Assembly: GCF_000152785.1 (NCBI RefSeq)
Contig: NZ_CH672414.1
Span: forward strand, 833,472-897,471
DNA length: 64,000 nt
DNA from: Yoonia vestfoldensis SKA53
GTDB taxonomy: Bacteria > Pseudomonadota > Alphaproteobacteria > Rhodobacterales > Rhodobacteraceae
Direction of reading: 5' to 3'
Below, piece after piece: positions 47,981 to 57,712 of the stretch (the first letter of the stretch is position 1; every line of letters starts with the position of its first letter). The position numbers were made by a program, and so were the translations under genes. A model generated the notes under the pieces. The model did no database searches, was not told where the DNA came from, and was given only the letters and a program-made list of their open reading frames with translations.

Positions 47981-49237
47981 ATGACAGATATCCAAACCCT
48001 GATGGCAAAAATCGGCGTAGATGCGCGCGCCGCCGCCATTGTTCTGGCCACCACCGGATCGGAACGCAAACATGCCGCCCTGATCGGGGCTGCCGATGCG
48101 ATCTGCGCCAATGTCATGCAGATCCTGGACGCCAATGCCGAAGATCAGGTTTACGGCGCACAAAAGGGCCTCAGCCCCGCAATGATGGACCGGCTGGTCC
48201 TGACCGAACCGCGCATCCGCGCCATGGCCGAAGGTCTGCGCAATGTCGCGGCGCAACATGACCCCGTGGGTGCAGTGATCGCCGAATGGGACATGCCCAG
48301 TGGCCTGCATATCCGCCGCGTGCGCACACCTTTGGGCGTGGTCGGCGTGATCTATGAAAGCCGCCCCAATGTCACGGCAGACGCAGGCGCATTGTGCCTG
48401 CAATCGGGCAATGCGGTGATCCTGCGGGGCGGGTCTGAAAGTTTCCATTCCTCCACCGCGATCCACAAATGCCTGCAAACAGGCCTGCAACAGGCGGGTC
48501 TGCCCGCCACCGCGATCCAGCTTGTGCCAACCCGCGACCGTGCCGCCGTCTCTGCCATGCTGACCGCCACCGACCATATCGACGTGATCGTGCCGCGCGG
48601 TGGCAAGGGGCTGGTCGGGCTGGTCCAGCGCGAAGCCCGCGTGCCGGTCTTTGCCCATCTCGAAGGGATCTGCCATATCTATGTCGGTGCTCACGCCGAT
48701 CCGGCGATGGCGCTGGAGATTGTGCTGAACGCCAAAACCCGCCGCACGGGTATCTGTGGTGCCATGGAATGTTTGCTAATCGATTGGCGGTTCTACACGC
48801 AGCACGGATCGCTGTTGATCGACGCACTGATCAAAGCCGGGGTCGAGGTGCGCGCCGATGGCGATCTGGCCAAAATCAAAGGCACTACGATTGCGCAACC
48901 CGATGATTTCGGACACGAATTCCTTGACATGATCTGTGCGGCCAAACTGGTCGACGGGGTGGATGCCGCTATCGCGCATATCCGCGAATTCGGGTCCAAC
49001 CACACAGATGCGATCATCACCGAAGACGCGCAGGCCGCCGCCCATTTCTTTGCCCAGCTCGACAGCGCGATCCTGATGCATAATGCCTCAACCCAATTTG
49101 CCGATGGGGGTGAATTCGGCATGGGCGCGGAAATCGGCATCGCCACCGGCAAGATGCATGCGCGCGGGCCAGTGGGTGCCGAACAGCTGACCAGTTTCAA
49201 ATACCTTGTCAGCGGCAATGGCGCGGTGCGCGGCTGA
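47981..49237 (+). CDS. proA: Glutamate-5-semialdehyde dehydrogenase
   Basis: 418 residues. The catalytic Cys lies in [12 protein letters not shown] and the NADP site in the [19 protein letters not shown] region; ends with [20 protein letters not shown], typical of ProA. It reduces glutamyl-5-phosphate to the semialdehyde, directly after ProB. AAGGACAG precedes the ATG. Confidence 0.97.
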   Translation: MTDIQTLMAKIGVDARAAAIVLATTGSERKHAALIGAADAICANVMQILDANAEDQVYGAQKGLSPAMMDRLVLTEPRIRAMAEGLRNVAAQHDPVGAVIAEWDMPSGLHIRRVRTPLGVVGVIYESRPNVTADAGALCLQSGNAVILRGGSESFHSSTAIHKCLQTGLQQAGLPATAIQLVPTRDRAAVSAMLTATDHIDVIVPRGGKGLVGLVQREARVPVFAHLEGICHIYVGAHADPAMALEIVLNAKTRRTGICGAMECLLIDWRFYTQHGSLLIDALIKAGVEVRADGDLAKIKGTTIAQPDDFGHEFLDMICAAKLVDGVDAAIAHIREFGSNHTDAIITEDAQAAAHFFAQLDSAILMHNASTQFADGGEFGMGAEIGIATGKMHARGPVGAEQLTSFKYLVSGNGAVRG

Positions 49238-49334
49238 CGCCCCCAGCTTCTTATTTCCAAAAATACTCATCTTTTTTCGGCTTGAGGCCGGGGAGGTCCC
49301 GGATCAGGTCCGGGACGGGTCGGTCTACACGTTT

Positions 49335-49925
49335 TCAGAAACTCACGACGATCCGGTCGCTGCTCATCTTGACCTTCAACGCGCGCCCCGCCTCTTGCAA
49401 CATGCAGGGCAAGAGCGCGAATTGCACCTGTGCTGCGGAATAGGTAAAAGCGGTATCGCCGGTGGCGAGCCTGTCCCACAGACAGGGATCGATATTGAAC
49501 CGCAGACATTCCGCGCTCAGCACCCAACGGCCATCGATGACGCTGACATGGATGTCGCCACCCACGGGCATTGCCGCCTCAAAACATTGCAGCAGCAACA
49601 GCGCGCACCTCACCTCGCGACGGGGGCGATCCTCGGCCACTTGCCAGAAATATGTAAACCGGCCCCCGCGGGCCAGCACTGATATGAACGACAGCACATC
49701 AGCACTGCCCAGCATCTGTTCCGTACTGGCCGCGCCATAGGCGATGCGGTAAAACCTGATCCGCGCATTGGCGTTCTGGACAGAATCGGCGATCAGGTTC
49801 ATCTCTGCGCCGGGATTGCCATCCGTCAGCGCCAAAAGTTCCAGCCCATTGCCGATCGCCCCAATTGGGCTGATAAGGTCATGACAAATTCGAGAGCCGA
49901 CAAGAGTGGCAAGATCAGGCCGCAT
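49335..49925 (-). CDS. chpT: Histidine phosphotransferase ChpT
   Basis: 196 residues. The helix SRICHDLISPIGAIGNGLEL contains the phosphorylated His (HDL), followed by a degenerate HATPase-like domain, as in Caulobacter ChpT. ChpT passes phosphate from the kinase CckA to CtrA and CpdR, and in roseobacters the CtrA pathway governs motility, gene transfer agents and cell-cycle functions. Divergent from the DUF3553 gene; a CtrA-type site lies 290 bp away at the olsB start. Confidence 0.92.
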   Translation of the reverse strand: MRPDLATLVGSRICHDLISPIGAIGNGLELLALTDGNPGAEMNLIADSVQNANARIRFYRIAYGAASTEQMLGSADVLSFISVLARGGRFTYFWQVAEDRPRREVRCALLLLQCFEAAMPVGGDIHVSVIDGRWVLSAECLRFNIDPCLWDRLATGDTAFTYSAAQVQFALLPCMLQEAGRALKVKMSSDRIVVSF

Positions 49926-49954
49926 GACAAAAACTCCGGTATAGGGACATCGAG

Positions 49955-50137
49955 ATGACAGGCATCAATGCAATTCTGGAACCAGGAATGCTTGTCCGCC
50001 ATCCTGCGCAGCCAGATTGGGGGATTGGCCAGGTGCAATCCAATATCGCAGGCCGGATCACTGTAAATTTCCGAGAGGCAGGCAAGATTGTCATCGAAGG
50101 GCACCACATTTCTTTAGAGATTGTCACGGATAACTAG
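49955..50137 (+). CDS. DUF3553 domain-containing small protein
   Basis: 60 residues, almost entirely the DUF3553 block (LEPGMLVRHPAQPDWGIGQV). It is a small beta-rich protein found next to chpT and in helicase C-termini; it may bind nucleic acid or a partner helicase. AGGGACATCGAG precedes the ATG. Confidence 0.88.
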   Translation: MTGINAILEPGMLVRHPAQPDWGIGQVQSNIAGRITVNFREAGKIVIEGHHISLEIVTDN

Positions 50138-50214
50138 ATACAACTTAAGGTTGAACATTTTCGCTCACATCCGTCAACTGTGTGAAACAACTGGTTTAAT
50201 TTGAACGCGAACAG

Positions 50215-50230
50215 GTTAACGATTCATTAA
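50215..50230 (-). promoter_or_regulatory. CtrA-type binding site at olsB start
   Basis: Read on the reverse strand the 16 bases are TTAATGAATCGTTAAC, exactly the CtrA consensus TTAA-N7-TTAAC. The last base overlaps the A of the olsB ATG. chpT, whose product phosphorylates CtrA, is two genes away. Confidence 0.6.
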
Positions 50231-51045
50231 TGAACGAAATGCAGGACCCTCCGCCTGATCTGGAAACAGGCCATCGCATGCCGCCGCATTTTGCAGTGTC
50301 AATTGCGCAAAATATTTGTGACGTGCAGGCGGCGCAGCGCTTGCGGTATTTGGTTTTCGTTTCCGAATTGGGGGGCGACGGCCCGTTGGTTGACCATGAT
50401 GCACAGTTGGAACAAGACCGATTCGATGCGCATGCCGTTCATTTATTGCTGCGCGATACAACCCGCGCAGAAAATGATCAGGTGGTGGGTGTTTATCGTC
50501 TGTTAACCGAAAAGGCCGCGGTGGCCGCGGGGCGGTTCTATTGCGAATCCGAATATGACCTGTCGCGGCTGAAAACATCGGGGTTGCGATTGTTGGAGCT
50601 TGGCCGGTCCTGCCTGCACCCCGATTATCGCGGCGGCATGGCGATGATGCATCTGTGGCAGGCACTGGCTGCTTATGTTCAGGCGCAAAAGATCGACGTG
50701 CTGTTCGGTGTTGCGTCCTTTCACGGCACCGACCTGAAGCATCTTGGCGGACCGCTCAGCCTTTTGTTCCATCGCCACCTGGCACCAGAACCCTTTCTGG
50801 TGCAGGCCAAAGGTGCCGGCGCGGTCGACTTTGCGCCACTGCCTGCCGACCAGATCGACCGCGTGGCCGCGATGCGCGACACGCCCCCCCTGATCAAGGC
50901 CTATCTGCGGATTGGCGGTGTTGTCGGGCAGGGGGTGTATGTCGATCATGCGTTCAACACCACGGATGTCTGCCTGATCCTGCCCACAGCCTGCATCAGC
51001 ACGCGACAAAAACAGATCTACAGCCGGCCCCTGTCCGATGGTTGA
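50230..51045 (+). CDS. olsB: L-ornithine N(alpha)-acyltransferase OlsB
   Basis: 271 residues of the acyl-homoserine-lactone/GNAT-like acyltransferase family (RLRYLVFVSELGGDGPLVDH, LELGRSCLHPDYRGG). OlsB attaches a 3-hydroxyacyl chain to ornithine, the first step of ornithine lipid synthesis used by many alphaproteobacteria. It overlaps olsA by eight bases, the expected pairing. Start preceded by a CtrA box rather than a clear Shine-Dalgarno sequence. Confidence 0.9.
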   Translation: MNEMQDPPPDLETGHRMPPHFAVSIAQNICDVQAAQRLRYLVFVSELGGDGPLVDHDAQLEQDRFDAHAVHLLLRDTTRAENDQVVGVYRLLTEKAAVAAGRFYCESEYDLSRLKTSGLRLLELGRSCLHPDYRGGMAMMHLWQALAAYVQAQKIDVLFGVASFHGTDLKHLGGPLSLLFHRHLAPEPFLVQAKGAGAVDFAPLPADQIDRVAAMRDTPPLIKAYLRIGGVVGQGVYVDHAFNTTDVCLILPTACISTRQKQIYSRPLSDG

Positions 51046-51856
51046 GACATGGCAAGGGACCCCACCACCGGACCATCCGCCGCTGGGTTTGCGCGACTGG
51101 ATGCGCGTGCTGCGCCGTGGCGCGCCTTTGGCGCTGCTGGTCTTTGGCGGGCTGCTGGTGTTGGTGCTGATCCGCTTGGTCGAAAAGCCGTTTTTCGGGC
51201 AGCGGCGTCCTGTGACGCCTTTTGTGACCCAGGCGGTCTGTCGCGCGGCATTCGTGCTGTTGGGGATCGGTTATCACACGCAGGGCACGCCCATGCGCGG
51301 CCCCGGTGCGGTGGTTGCCAATCATGTCAGCTGGCTCGATATTTTTGCGCTGAATGCGCGCAAGCGGATCTATTTTGTTTCGAAATCGGAGGTGGCGCGC
51401 TGGCCCGGTATCGGCTGGCTGGCGCGCGCGACCGGCACCGTGTTCATCCGGCGCGACCGGCGTGATGCGCTGAGCCAGATCGCGCTGTTCCGCAACAGGT
51501 TGCAGGCGGGGCACAAACTGTTGTTTTTTCCCGAAGGCACATCGACCGATGGCTTGCAGGTGCTGCCATTCAAACCGACATTGTTTGCCGCCTTTCTTGA
51601 CCCCGCCCTGCGGGCTGATCTGCAGATGCAGCCGGTGACATTGCGCTATTGCGCGCCCACAGGGGCGGATGCGCGGTTCTATGGCTGGTGGGGTGATATG
51701 GGGTTTGGACCGCATCTGCTGCGCACTTTGGCCGCAAAGCAGCAAGGCCGCGTGCGCGTGATTTATCACTTGCCGGTGCAGGTGCGTGATTATACCGATC
51801 GCAAGATGCTCGCGCGGGCGTTGGAGGACCGGGTGCGCGCAGGGTTGGCAGGCTAG
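51038..51856 (+). CDS. olsA: Lyso-ornithine lipid acyltransferase OlsA
   Basis: 272 residues. One membrane segment (APLALLVFGGLLVLVLIRLV) then the acyltransferase motifs NHVSWLDIF (NHx4D) and FPEGTSTDG. OlsA adds the second fatty acid to lyso-ornithine lipid; the fold also matches 1-acylglycerol-3-phosphate acyltransferases, but the coupling to olsB decides the call. Confidence 0.9.
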   Translation: MVETWQGTPPPDHPPLGLRDWMRVLRRGAPLALLVFGGLLVLVLIRLVEKPFFGQRRPVTPFVTQAVCRAAFVLLGIGYHTQGTPMRGPGAVVANHVSWLDIFALNARKRIYFVSKSEVARWPGIGWLARATGTVFIRRDRRDALSQIALFRNRLQAGHKLLFFPEGTSTDGLQVLPFKPTLFAAFLDPALRADLQMQPVTLRYCAPTGADARFYGWWGDMGFGPHLLRTLAAKQQGRVRVIYHLPVQVRDYTDRKMLARALEDRVRAGLAG

Positions 51857-51915
51857 GGGCGCTGCCCCTCGTCGCTGCGCGCCTCACCCCGGAGTATTTT
51901 TGGAAAAGAGAAGTC

Positions 51916-52542
51916 TTAAGAGGTCATCGCCTTGAGGAGCGTGCCAAGAGCCGCTGCCGCGTCATCCTCGCGCCAGATTTCATCGCCGAAGCCAAAGAAA
52001 TCGGTATGTGGTGTCAATAGCCGGATCAGGGCGGCATCCAGCGCGCCTTCGGCGACGACTGGGACTTCGATCATTTCCGACCACCAGGTGAAAAGTTCCA
52101 GATCGGCGGTGCGCCCGTCGCCCAGCGCCGAGGCCCCGACCGGGCCAAAGCTGACGTAATCGGCGCCAAGTTCGCCCGCCGTCATGCCGTCATGGCGCGA
52201 ATTGCCACAAAAGGCGCCGATGATGGCGTCATCGCCCAGGTCTTTGCGGATTTTATTGACTGATCGGGCTGCGTCGAGCAGATGCACGCCGTCAAGCCCC
52301 AGCCTGTCTACCATCAACACATGGCTTTCGATGACCAAGGCCACATCCCGCGCATGGGTCACGGCGCGCAAGGCGTCGGCTGCGCGCGCGATCTTGCTGT
52401 CGTCCTTGGTGGCCAGCGCCAGCCGGACACAGCCGATATCGTTGCTATCAAGGCAGGCGGCCAAACGGTCAGGGAAGCTCGTCAGATCAAAATCTGATGG
52501 CGTGATCAAGTAGATTTGCGGTGTGTCTGCGGCGTCCGACAT
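51916..52542 (-). CDS. Thiamine phosphate synthase family protein
   Basis: 208 residues from the ATG at 52542 (MSDAADTPQIYLITPSDFDL). The YLITP start, LGLDGVHLLD and the phosphate-binding FGPVG loop are typical of ThiE/TenI TIM barrels. It may join the pyrimidine and thiazole halves of thiamine, but roseobacters carry more than one ThiE-like protein so the exact role is uncertain. A much longer open frame continues upstream but runs antisense to trmJ and is not coding. Confidence 0.82.
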   Translation of the reverse strand: MSDAADTPQIYLITPSDFDLTSFPDRLAACLDSNDIGCVRLALATKDDSKIARAADALRAVTHARDVALVIESHVLMVDRLGLDGVHLLDAARSVNKIRKDLGDDAIIGAFCGNSRHDGMTAGELGADYVSFGPVGASALGDGRTADLELFTWWSEMIEVPVVAEGALDAALIRLLTPHTDFFGFGDEIWREDDAAAALGTLLKAMTS

Positions 52543-52668
52543 CTGGGCTGTTCCGGTCTTGGAAAGGGTTCGCCTGTATCTAGCGGGGATCAACCGCTTT
52601 GGCCATGCCTTGCTTGCCTTGGGGCGGGGTGCGGCGTAACAGGGCGCAGTTTCATGCAAGGAAAGCCG

Positions 52669-53409
52669 ATGCCCATGACCAATCCGCAGCCCGCCTTTGT
52701 GCTGATCCGCCCGCAGATGGGTGAAAACATCGGGGCGGCCGCGCGCGGCATGTGGAATTTCGGTCTGGACCGGATGCGCGTGATCGCGCCCCGCGACGGC
52801 TGGCCCAACCAGCGCGCGGTTGCCATGGCCAGCGGGGCGGGCCGGTTGCTTGATGAGGCGCAATTGTTCGAGGATACTGCCGCGGCGATTGCCGATTGCG
52901 ATTTCGTTTATGCCACAACGGCACGCCCGCGCGGATTGACCAAGCCGGTCCTGTCGCCCGAGGCCGCGATGCAGGACGCCTATGCGCGTATCGCCGCAGG
53001 GGGCAAGGTGGCGGTCATGTTCGGCCCCGAACGCGCGGGCATGGAAAACGACGATATCGCGCGCGCCAATGCCATCATCTCTGTGCCGGTGAACCCGGAT
53101 TTCCCATCGCTGAACCTTGCGCAATGCGTTTTGTTGCTGGGCTATGAATGGCGCCGTGTGACGGGCGAGGTGGTGGCGTTGCGCCATGATGCGCCGGGCG
53201 ATTGGGCGACGCAGCTCGAGGTTGAAAAACTGGCCGATCATTATCAAGACCGGCTGGACGAGGCGGGGTTCTTTTTCCCCGATCACAAGGCAGCGAATAT
53301 GCAGATGAACCTGCGCAACCTGTGGTCGCGGTTGCCGCTGACACGTGCGGATGTGCAGATGCTGCATGGCATCCTGCGCCAGATGGTGCGCTGGAAGGAA
53401 CGTGGTTAA
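52669..53409 (+). CDS. trmJ: tRNA/rRNA methyltransferase TrmJ
   Basis: 246 residues of the SPOUT (SpoU) family: the N-terminal RPQMGENIGAAARGMWNFGL block, then FGPERAGMENDDIARA and the knot region SLNLAQCVLLLGYEWRR. TrmJ 2'-O-methylates position 32 of tRNA. AAGGAAAG precedes the ATG at 52669. Confidence 0.88.
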   Translation: MPMTNPQPAFVLIRPQMGENIGAAARGMWNFGLDRMRVIAPRDGWPNQRAVAMASGAGRLLDEAQLFEDTAAAIADCDFVYATTARPRGLTKPVLSPEAAMQDAYARIAAGGKVAVMFGPERAGMENDDIARANAIISVPVNPDFPSLNLAQCVLLLGYEWRRVTGEVVALRHDAPGDWATQLEVEKLADHYQDRLDEAGFFFPDHKAANMQMNLRNLWSRLPLTRADVQMLHGILRQMVRWKERG

Positions 53410-53487
53410 GCGCCCCCTGTGGCACCCTGACGCTTGCGCTTGGGGCCTGCCGGACCTAGGTTCCGCCGCAGCAAGACGGAGAGCCAA

Positions 53488-54624
53488 ATGTCCACCAAGC
53501 GCAGCATTTTTCAAGAGGTCGGCGACAGCCCCAAACAGGCCGTGACACCGGGTGGCATCGCCCGTGCTGGTCAAGGTGCGCGGCTGGCGATCAGGGCCTG
53601 GTTGATGGCGCTGTTCGCGCTGGTCGTGATCATGATCGCCGTGGGAGGCTTGACCCGCCTGACCGACAGCGGGCTGTCGATCACCGAATGGGCGCCAGTA
53701 ACGGGGGCCTTGCCGCCGCTGTCGGCCCAAGCCTGGGAGGCCGAATTCGACAAATACCGCCAGATCCCGCAATACCAGCTGATGAACCGCGGGATGAGCA
53801 TGGATGAGTTCAAGTTCATCTATTACTGGGAATGGGGCCACCGCCAACTGGGCCGGTTCATTGGTCTGGTGTGGGCCTTGGGCTTTGTCTATTTCCTGCT
53901 GCGTCGCCAGATCCCCGCAGGCTGGACCGGGCGGTTGTTATTGCTGGGGGCTTTGGGCGGATTGCAGGGCGCGATCGGCTGGTGGATGGTGGCATCGGGC
54001 CTGCAGGAGGGCATGTTAAGCGTTGCTTCTTACCGGCTGGCCACGCATTTGGGGCTGGCTTTTGTGATTTTTGGCTTCATTTCTTGGTATGTCTATTTGC
54101 TGGGCCGTCCGGCGGCTGATCTGTTGCAGGCCCGCCGATCGGGGGATGCGCGGCTTGTCAAATGGGGCGGTGTGCTGGTCGGGCTGGCCTTTGTGCAGAT
54201 CTTGCTGGGTGCGCTGGTGGCGGGGATCGACGCGGGCCGTGCCTTTCCCGACTGGCCCTTGATGGCAGGCGGTTTTTTTCCGCCGGAGCCTTTTGGCCTT
54301 GATCCTGTTTGGCGCAATTTCTTTGAAGATGCAGGGCTGGTGCAGTTCATGCACCGGATGGCGGGCTATGTGTTGTTTGCTGGCGCGCTGGTGATCTGGT
54401 GGATCGCGCGCGCATCAGCAAACCGCGCGATCCGGGCCGCGTTCAACATGATGATGGCGGTGATGGCGTTGCAAGTTGTGCTGGGGATCACAACGGTGAT
54501 CTATTCGGCGCCCGTGCATCTGGCGATATCGCATCAATTCTTGGCTGTGATCTTGTGGGCCACGATCCTGCGCGCGCGGTTCATGGCGCGCTATCCCAAG
54601 CCACAATCGGTCAGGACCGCGTGA
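53488..54624 (+). CDS. ctaA: Heme A synthase
   Basis: 378 residues with about eight membrane segments and conserved TDSGLSITEWAPVTGALPPL, YYWEWGHRQLGRFIG and the last MHRMAGYVLFAG histidine block. CtaA oxidises heme O to heme A for cytochrome aa3 oxidase. The start is ATG at 53488 (upstream in-frame sequence overlaps trmJ's 3' side). Overlaps the next gene by one base. Confidence 0.94.
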   Translation: MSTKRSIFQEVGDSPKQAVTPGGIARAGQGARLAIRAWLMALFALVVIMIAVGGLTRLTDSGLSITEWAPVTGALPPLSAQAWEAEFDKYRQIPQYQLMNRGMSMDEFKFIYYWEWGHRQLGRFIGLVWALGFVYFLLRRQIPAGWTGRLLLLGALGGLQGAIGWWMVASGLQEGMLSVASYRLATHLGLAFVIFGFISWYVYLLGRPAADLLQARRSGDARLVKWGGVLVGLAFVQILLGALVAGIDAGRAFPDWPLMAGGFFPPEPFGLDPVWRNFFEDAGLVQFMHRMAGYVLFAGALVIWWIARASANRAIRAAFNMMMAVMALQVVLGITTVIYSAPVHLAISHQFLAVILWATILRARFMARYPKPQSVRTA

Positions 54625-56093
54625 TGGCAGCCTATACGGACCTAATGGCGTTTCAGCGCGATACCGAGGCTTTGGCGCAGGTGGCGGGCCGGCTGGGCTG
54701 GGATCAGGAAACCATGATGCCCGGTGGCGCTGGCCCGCAGCGTGCCGAGGAACATGGCGCGATGGCCAGCATCCTGCATGCCCGTCGCACCGACCCACGT
54801 GTGGGTGACTGGCTGGAGGCGGCCGAGGCTGGCGATGACGTCGCTGCCGCCAACCTGCGTCATATCCGCCGCAGTTTCGACCGCGCGACCAAGGTGCCGG
54901 CACGGCTGGCCACGGAACTGGCACAGGCAACATCGCGGGCGCATCGCATCTGGGCCAAAGCCCGCGCCGAAGAGGATGTCGCGGCCTTTTTGCCCATGCT
55001 GCAACAGGTGCTGGATCTGCGCCGCGAAGAGGCTGCTGCTATCGCGGGCAATGCCGATCCTTATGACGCGCTGCTGGATGATTACGAACCGGGCGCAACG
55101 GGGGCCAGCCTGAGTGCGATGTTCGCGGCTCTGCGCCCGCGTCTGGTGGCGTTGCGTGCGGCTGTCCTGGACCGGCCCAAGCCAGCCACCTTAAGCGGGC
55201 TGTTCGACGAGGCCGGGCAGCTTGCGCTGTCGACCAAGCTTGCGCTGGCCTTTGGTTATGATCTGCAGACAGGGCGCATTGACAAGGCGGTGCATCCATT
55301 CTCGAGCGGCTCTGGCCTTGATGTGCGGATCACGACGCGCACAAACCCGGCCGATCCGTTCAATTGTTTCTATTCCACGATCCACGAGGTCGGCCATGCC
55401 GCCTATGAACAGGGAATTGACCGCGCGCATCTGCTGACGCCGCTGGGGGCTGGCGCGTCGATGGGCGTGCATGAAAGCCAAAGCCGGATTTATGAAAACC
55501 AGCTGGGGCGCAGCCGCGCCTTTACCGGCTGGCTTTACGGTCAGATGCGCGACACGTTCGGGGATTTCGGCATTGCCGATGAAGAGGCGTTTTATGCCTG
55601 CGTCAACCGTGTCAGCGACGGGTTCATCCGCACCGAAGCGGACGAGCTGCAATATAACCTGCATGTGCTGCTGCGCTTCGATCTGGAACGCGCGCTGGTG
55701 GCCGGTGATCTTGCGGTGAGCGATCTGGAGGCGGCGTGGAACGACCGTTTCGTCGCCGATTTCGGTTTTGCCGTCGACCTTCCGTCCAATGGTGTCTTGC
55801 AGGATGTGCATTGGTCCGAAGGGCTGTTCGGGTATTTCCCGACCTATACGCTGGGCAATGTCTATGCGGGCTGTCTGCATCAGGCGTTGCGCGCGGCGGT
55901 GCCGGATCTGGATGATGATCTGGCACGGGGTGATACATCACGCGCGACAGGCTGGCTGCGCGCCAATCTGCAGCAATTCGGGGGCCTGCGGACACCAGTC
56001 GAGACGATCACCCATGCGGCAGGATTTGCGCCGCATGAGGGGCCGTTGCTGGAGTATCTGGAGACGAAGTTTTCAGGGATATATGGTCTTTAG
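54624..56093 (+). CDS. Carboxypeptidase M32
   Basis: 489 residues of peptidase family M32 (thermostable carboxypeptidase 1 type). The metal-binding HEVGH lies in IHEVGHAAYEQGID, with the SMGVHESQSRIYENQLGRSR block following. It removes C-terminal residues from peptides in the cytoplasm. The TGATG overlap with ctaA fixes the start. Confidence 0.94.
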   Translation: MAAYTDLMAFQRDTEALAQVAGRLGWDQETMMPGGAGPQRAEEHGAMASILHARRTDPRVGDWLEAAEAGDDVAAANLRHIRRSFDRATKVPARLATELAQATSRAHRIWAKARAEEDVAAFLPMLQQVLDLRREEAAAIAGNADPYDALLDDYEPGATGASLSAMFAALRPRLVALRAAVLDRPKPATLSGLFDEAGQLALSTKLALAFGYDLQTGRIDKAVHPFSSGSGLDVRITTRTNPADPFNCFYSTIHEVGHAAYEQGIDRAHLLTPLGAGASMGVHESQSRIYENQLGRSRAFTGWLYGQMRDTFGDFGIADEEAFYACVNRVSDGFIRTEADELQYNLHVLLRFDLERALVAGDLAVSDLEAAWNDRFVADFGFAVDLPSNGVLQDVHWSEGLFGYFPTYTLGNVYAGCLHQALRAAVPDLDDDLARGDTSRATGWLRANLQQFGGLRTPVETITHAAGFAPHEGPLLEYLETKFSGIYGL

Positions 56094-56158
56094 AACATTT
56101 ATGCCTCGGGCGGGGATTACGTCAAATCGTGCTTGCGCGAATTGACGGGCTGGGAAGA

Positions 56159-56941
56159 TCATGACCAATCGGGGGCGCGTTTTTCCAGAAAGGCGCTGAT
56201 CCCTTCGTCGGTGTCGCGCACCATCATGTTCTCGACCATCACGGCGCTCGTATAGGCATAAGCTTCGGCGGTTGAGAGTTGCGCCTGATCGTAGAATGCG
56301 GATTTGCCGATCTTGACCGCGACAGGCAGTTTGGCGGCAATGGTCTGTGCAAGGTTGTGGGTTTCATCAGCGAGGTCCGTCGCTGGTACCGCGCGGTTGA
56401 TCAGGCCAAGGCGTGTGGCTTCGTCAGTATGGATAAAGCGGCCTGTTGTCAGCATTTCGAACGCGGCCTTGCGCGGAATGTTGCGGGTCAGGGCCACCAT
56501 CGGGGTGGAACAGAACAGCCCGATATTGACCCCATTGACACCAAAGCGTGTATCATCCGCCGCAATCGCCAGATCGCAGGTTGCGACCAATTGGCAACCC
56601 GCGGCGGTGGCGATGCCGTGGACCTGCGCGATCACCGGCTGCGGCATCGACTGGATGCGCTGCATCACGGCGGCGCAGCGCGCGAACAGATCCGCGAAAT
56701 AGGCCGCCCCGCCATCGCCGGCCTGTCGCCCTGCCTGCATTTCGCGCAGGTCATGGCCGGCGCAGAAAGCCTTGCCATTGCCCGCGATGATCACGGCGCG
56801 GATCGCTGTGTCATCGGCAATCTGGTCCAGCGCGCCCTGTAAGGCTGCCAGCATCGCATCTGAGAGCGCGTTAAGCCTGTCTGGCGCGTTCAGCGTCAGA
56901 TGGGCGATATGGTCACGGTCTTGGCGCAGCAGGATATCCAT
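56159..56941 (-). CDS. Enoyl-CoA hydratase/isomerase family protein
   Basis: 260 residues of the crotonase fold: LNALSDAMLAAL, the oxyanion loop KAFCAGHDLREMQAG, and IATAAGCQLVATCDLAIAAD. It hydrates or isomerises an acyl-CoA; the substrate is not clear. The start at 56941 is chosen for AAAGGA eight bases upstream. Divergent from the thioesterase gene. Confidence 0.9.
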   Translation of the reverse strand: MDILLRQDRDHIAHLTLNAPDRLNALSDAMLAALQGALDQIADDTAIRAVIIAGNGKAFCAGHDLREMQAGRQAGDGGAAYFADLFARCAAVMQRIQSMPQPVIAQVHGIATAAGCQLVATCDLAIAADDTRFGVNGVNIGLFCSTPMVALTRNIPRKAAFEMLTTGRFIHTDEATRLGLINRAVPATDLADETHNLAQTIAAKLPVAVKIGKSAFYDQAQLSTAEAYAYTSAVMVENMMVRDTDEGISAFLEKRAPDWS

Positions 56942-57001
56942 CGGCTTGTCCTTTGTCATGTGTCGTCGCATGCTAGGCCAGCATGCGCGCGAGGGAAAGT
57001 C

Positions 57002-57421
57002 ATGACGCTGAAAATGGATGCAATCGCCCTGCACGGGTTTCTGGACAAGGAATTTGCACAGGTGCGGGGTGATTTTATCATCGCCGATCTGGCGCCGGAC
57101 CGGATCAGCGTGCAGATGCAGGTCGCAGACCGCCACCTGCGCCCGGGTGGTACGGTCTCGGGGCCTGCGATGTTCGCGCTGGCCGATGTCACCGCCTATC
57201 TGATCGTGTTGGCCAATATCGGGCCCAAAGCGCTGGCGGTCACCACCAATTGCAGCATTGATTTCATGCGCAAGCCCGCCGCGGGCCAGATGCTGGTCTG
57301 CGAGGCGCGGTTGCTGAAACTTGGCCGTGCGCTGGCCGTGGTCGATGCGTTGATTTACAGCGCGGGGCAGGCGGCACCGGTGGCGCGCGCCAGCCTGACC
57401 TATGCAATCCCGCCTACCTGA
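57002..57421 (+). CDS. PaaI-family hotdog thioesterase
   Basis: 139 residues of the hotdog fold. LRPGGTVSGPAMFALADVTA is the conserved helix and active-site region, followed by VTTNCSIDFMRKPAAG. It hydrolyses acyl- or aryl-CoA thioesters. GAGGGAAAG precedes the ATG. It pairs with the divergent enoyl-CoA hydratase. Confidence 0.9.
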   Translation: MTLKMDAIALHGFLDKEFAQVRGDFIIADLAPDRISVQMQVADRHLRPGGTVSGPAMFALADVTAYLIVLANIGPKALAVTTNCSIDFMRKPAAGQMLVCEARLLKLGRALAVVDALIYSAGQAAPVARASLTYAIPPT

Positions 57422-57448
57422 AAAATGGGCCGGGAAAGCCCCGGCCCA
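57421..57448 (-). terminator. Terminator of DUF1127 gene
   Basis: GGGCCGGG (57427-57434) and CCCGGCCC (57440-57447) form a perfect 8-bp stem with a 5-base loop. On the reverse strand an ATTTTTC run follows, as for a Rho-independent terminator of the leftward gene; it may also stop the rightward thioesterase transcript. Confidence 0.75.
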
Positions 57449-57468
57449 GTCAGGAAAAGGCGGGGCTG

Positions 57469-57696
57469 TCAGGCCCGCCAGAAAGGCTTGGACACTTCGG
57501 CCATCGCCGCGGGGTGGTCCAAGCCAATATCAGGCAAAAGATGGGGCGGCAGGTCGCGCAGATGCGCGCGGGTGCGCCGGCGCAGGTCCCATGTGGTCAC
57601 CATCACCGCGAAACGCAGGGCCAGTCCGGCCAGAACCGGCACATGGGACTGGTTGGTCAGTACCGCGATTTGCATTGGCTGGATCGTATATGACAT
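57469..57696 (-). CDS. DUF1127 domain-containing protein
   Basis: 75 residues; after about 35 N-terminal residues with a hydrophobic stretch comes the DUF1127 region (RRRTRAHLRDLPPHLLPDIG). Small arginine-rich DUF1127 proteins occur in several copies in alphaproteobacteria, and some take part in RNA metabolism and phosphate or carbon responses. Divergent from the MocR regulator, with which it shares an operator-rich intergenic region. Confidence 0.85.
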   Translation of the reverse strand: MSYTIQPMQIAVLTNQSHVPVLAGLALRFAVMVTTWDLRRRTRAHLRDLPPHLLPDIGLDHPAAMAEVSKPFWRA

Positions 57697-57712
57697 GGGA
57701 CAATCCTCTCGT

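Noticed and set aside
51916-53847. Long reverse frame suggesting a 643-residue protein
   Set aside because: Only the last 208 residues match the thiamine phosphate synthase family; the upstream part is antisense to trmJ and ctaA.
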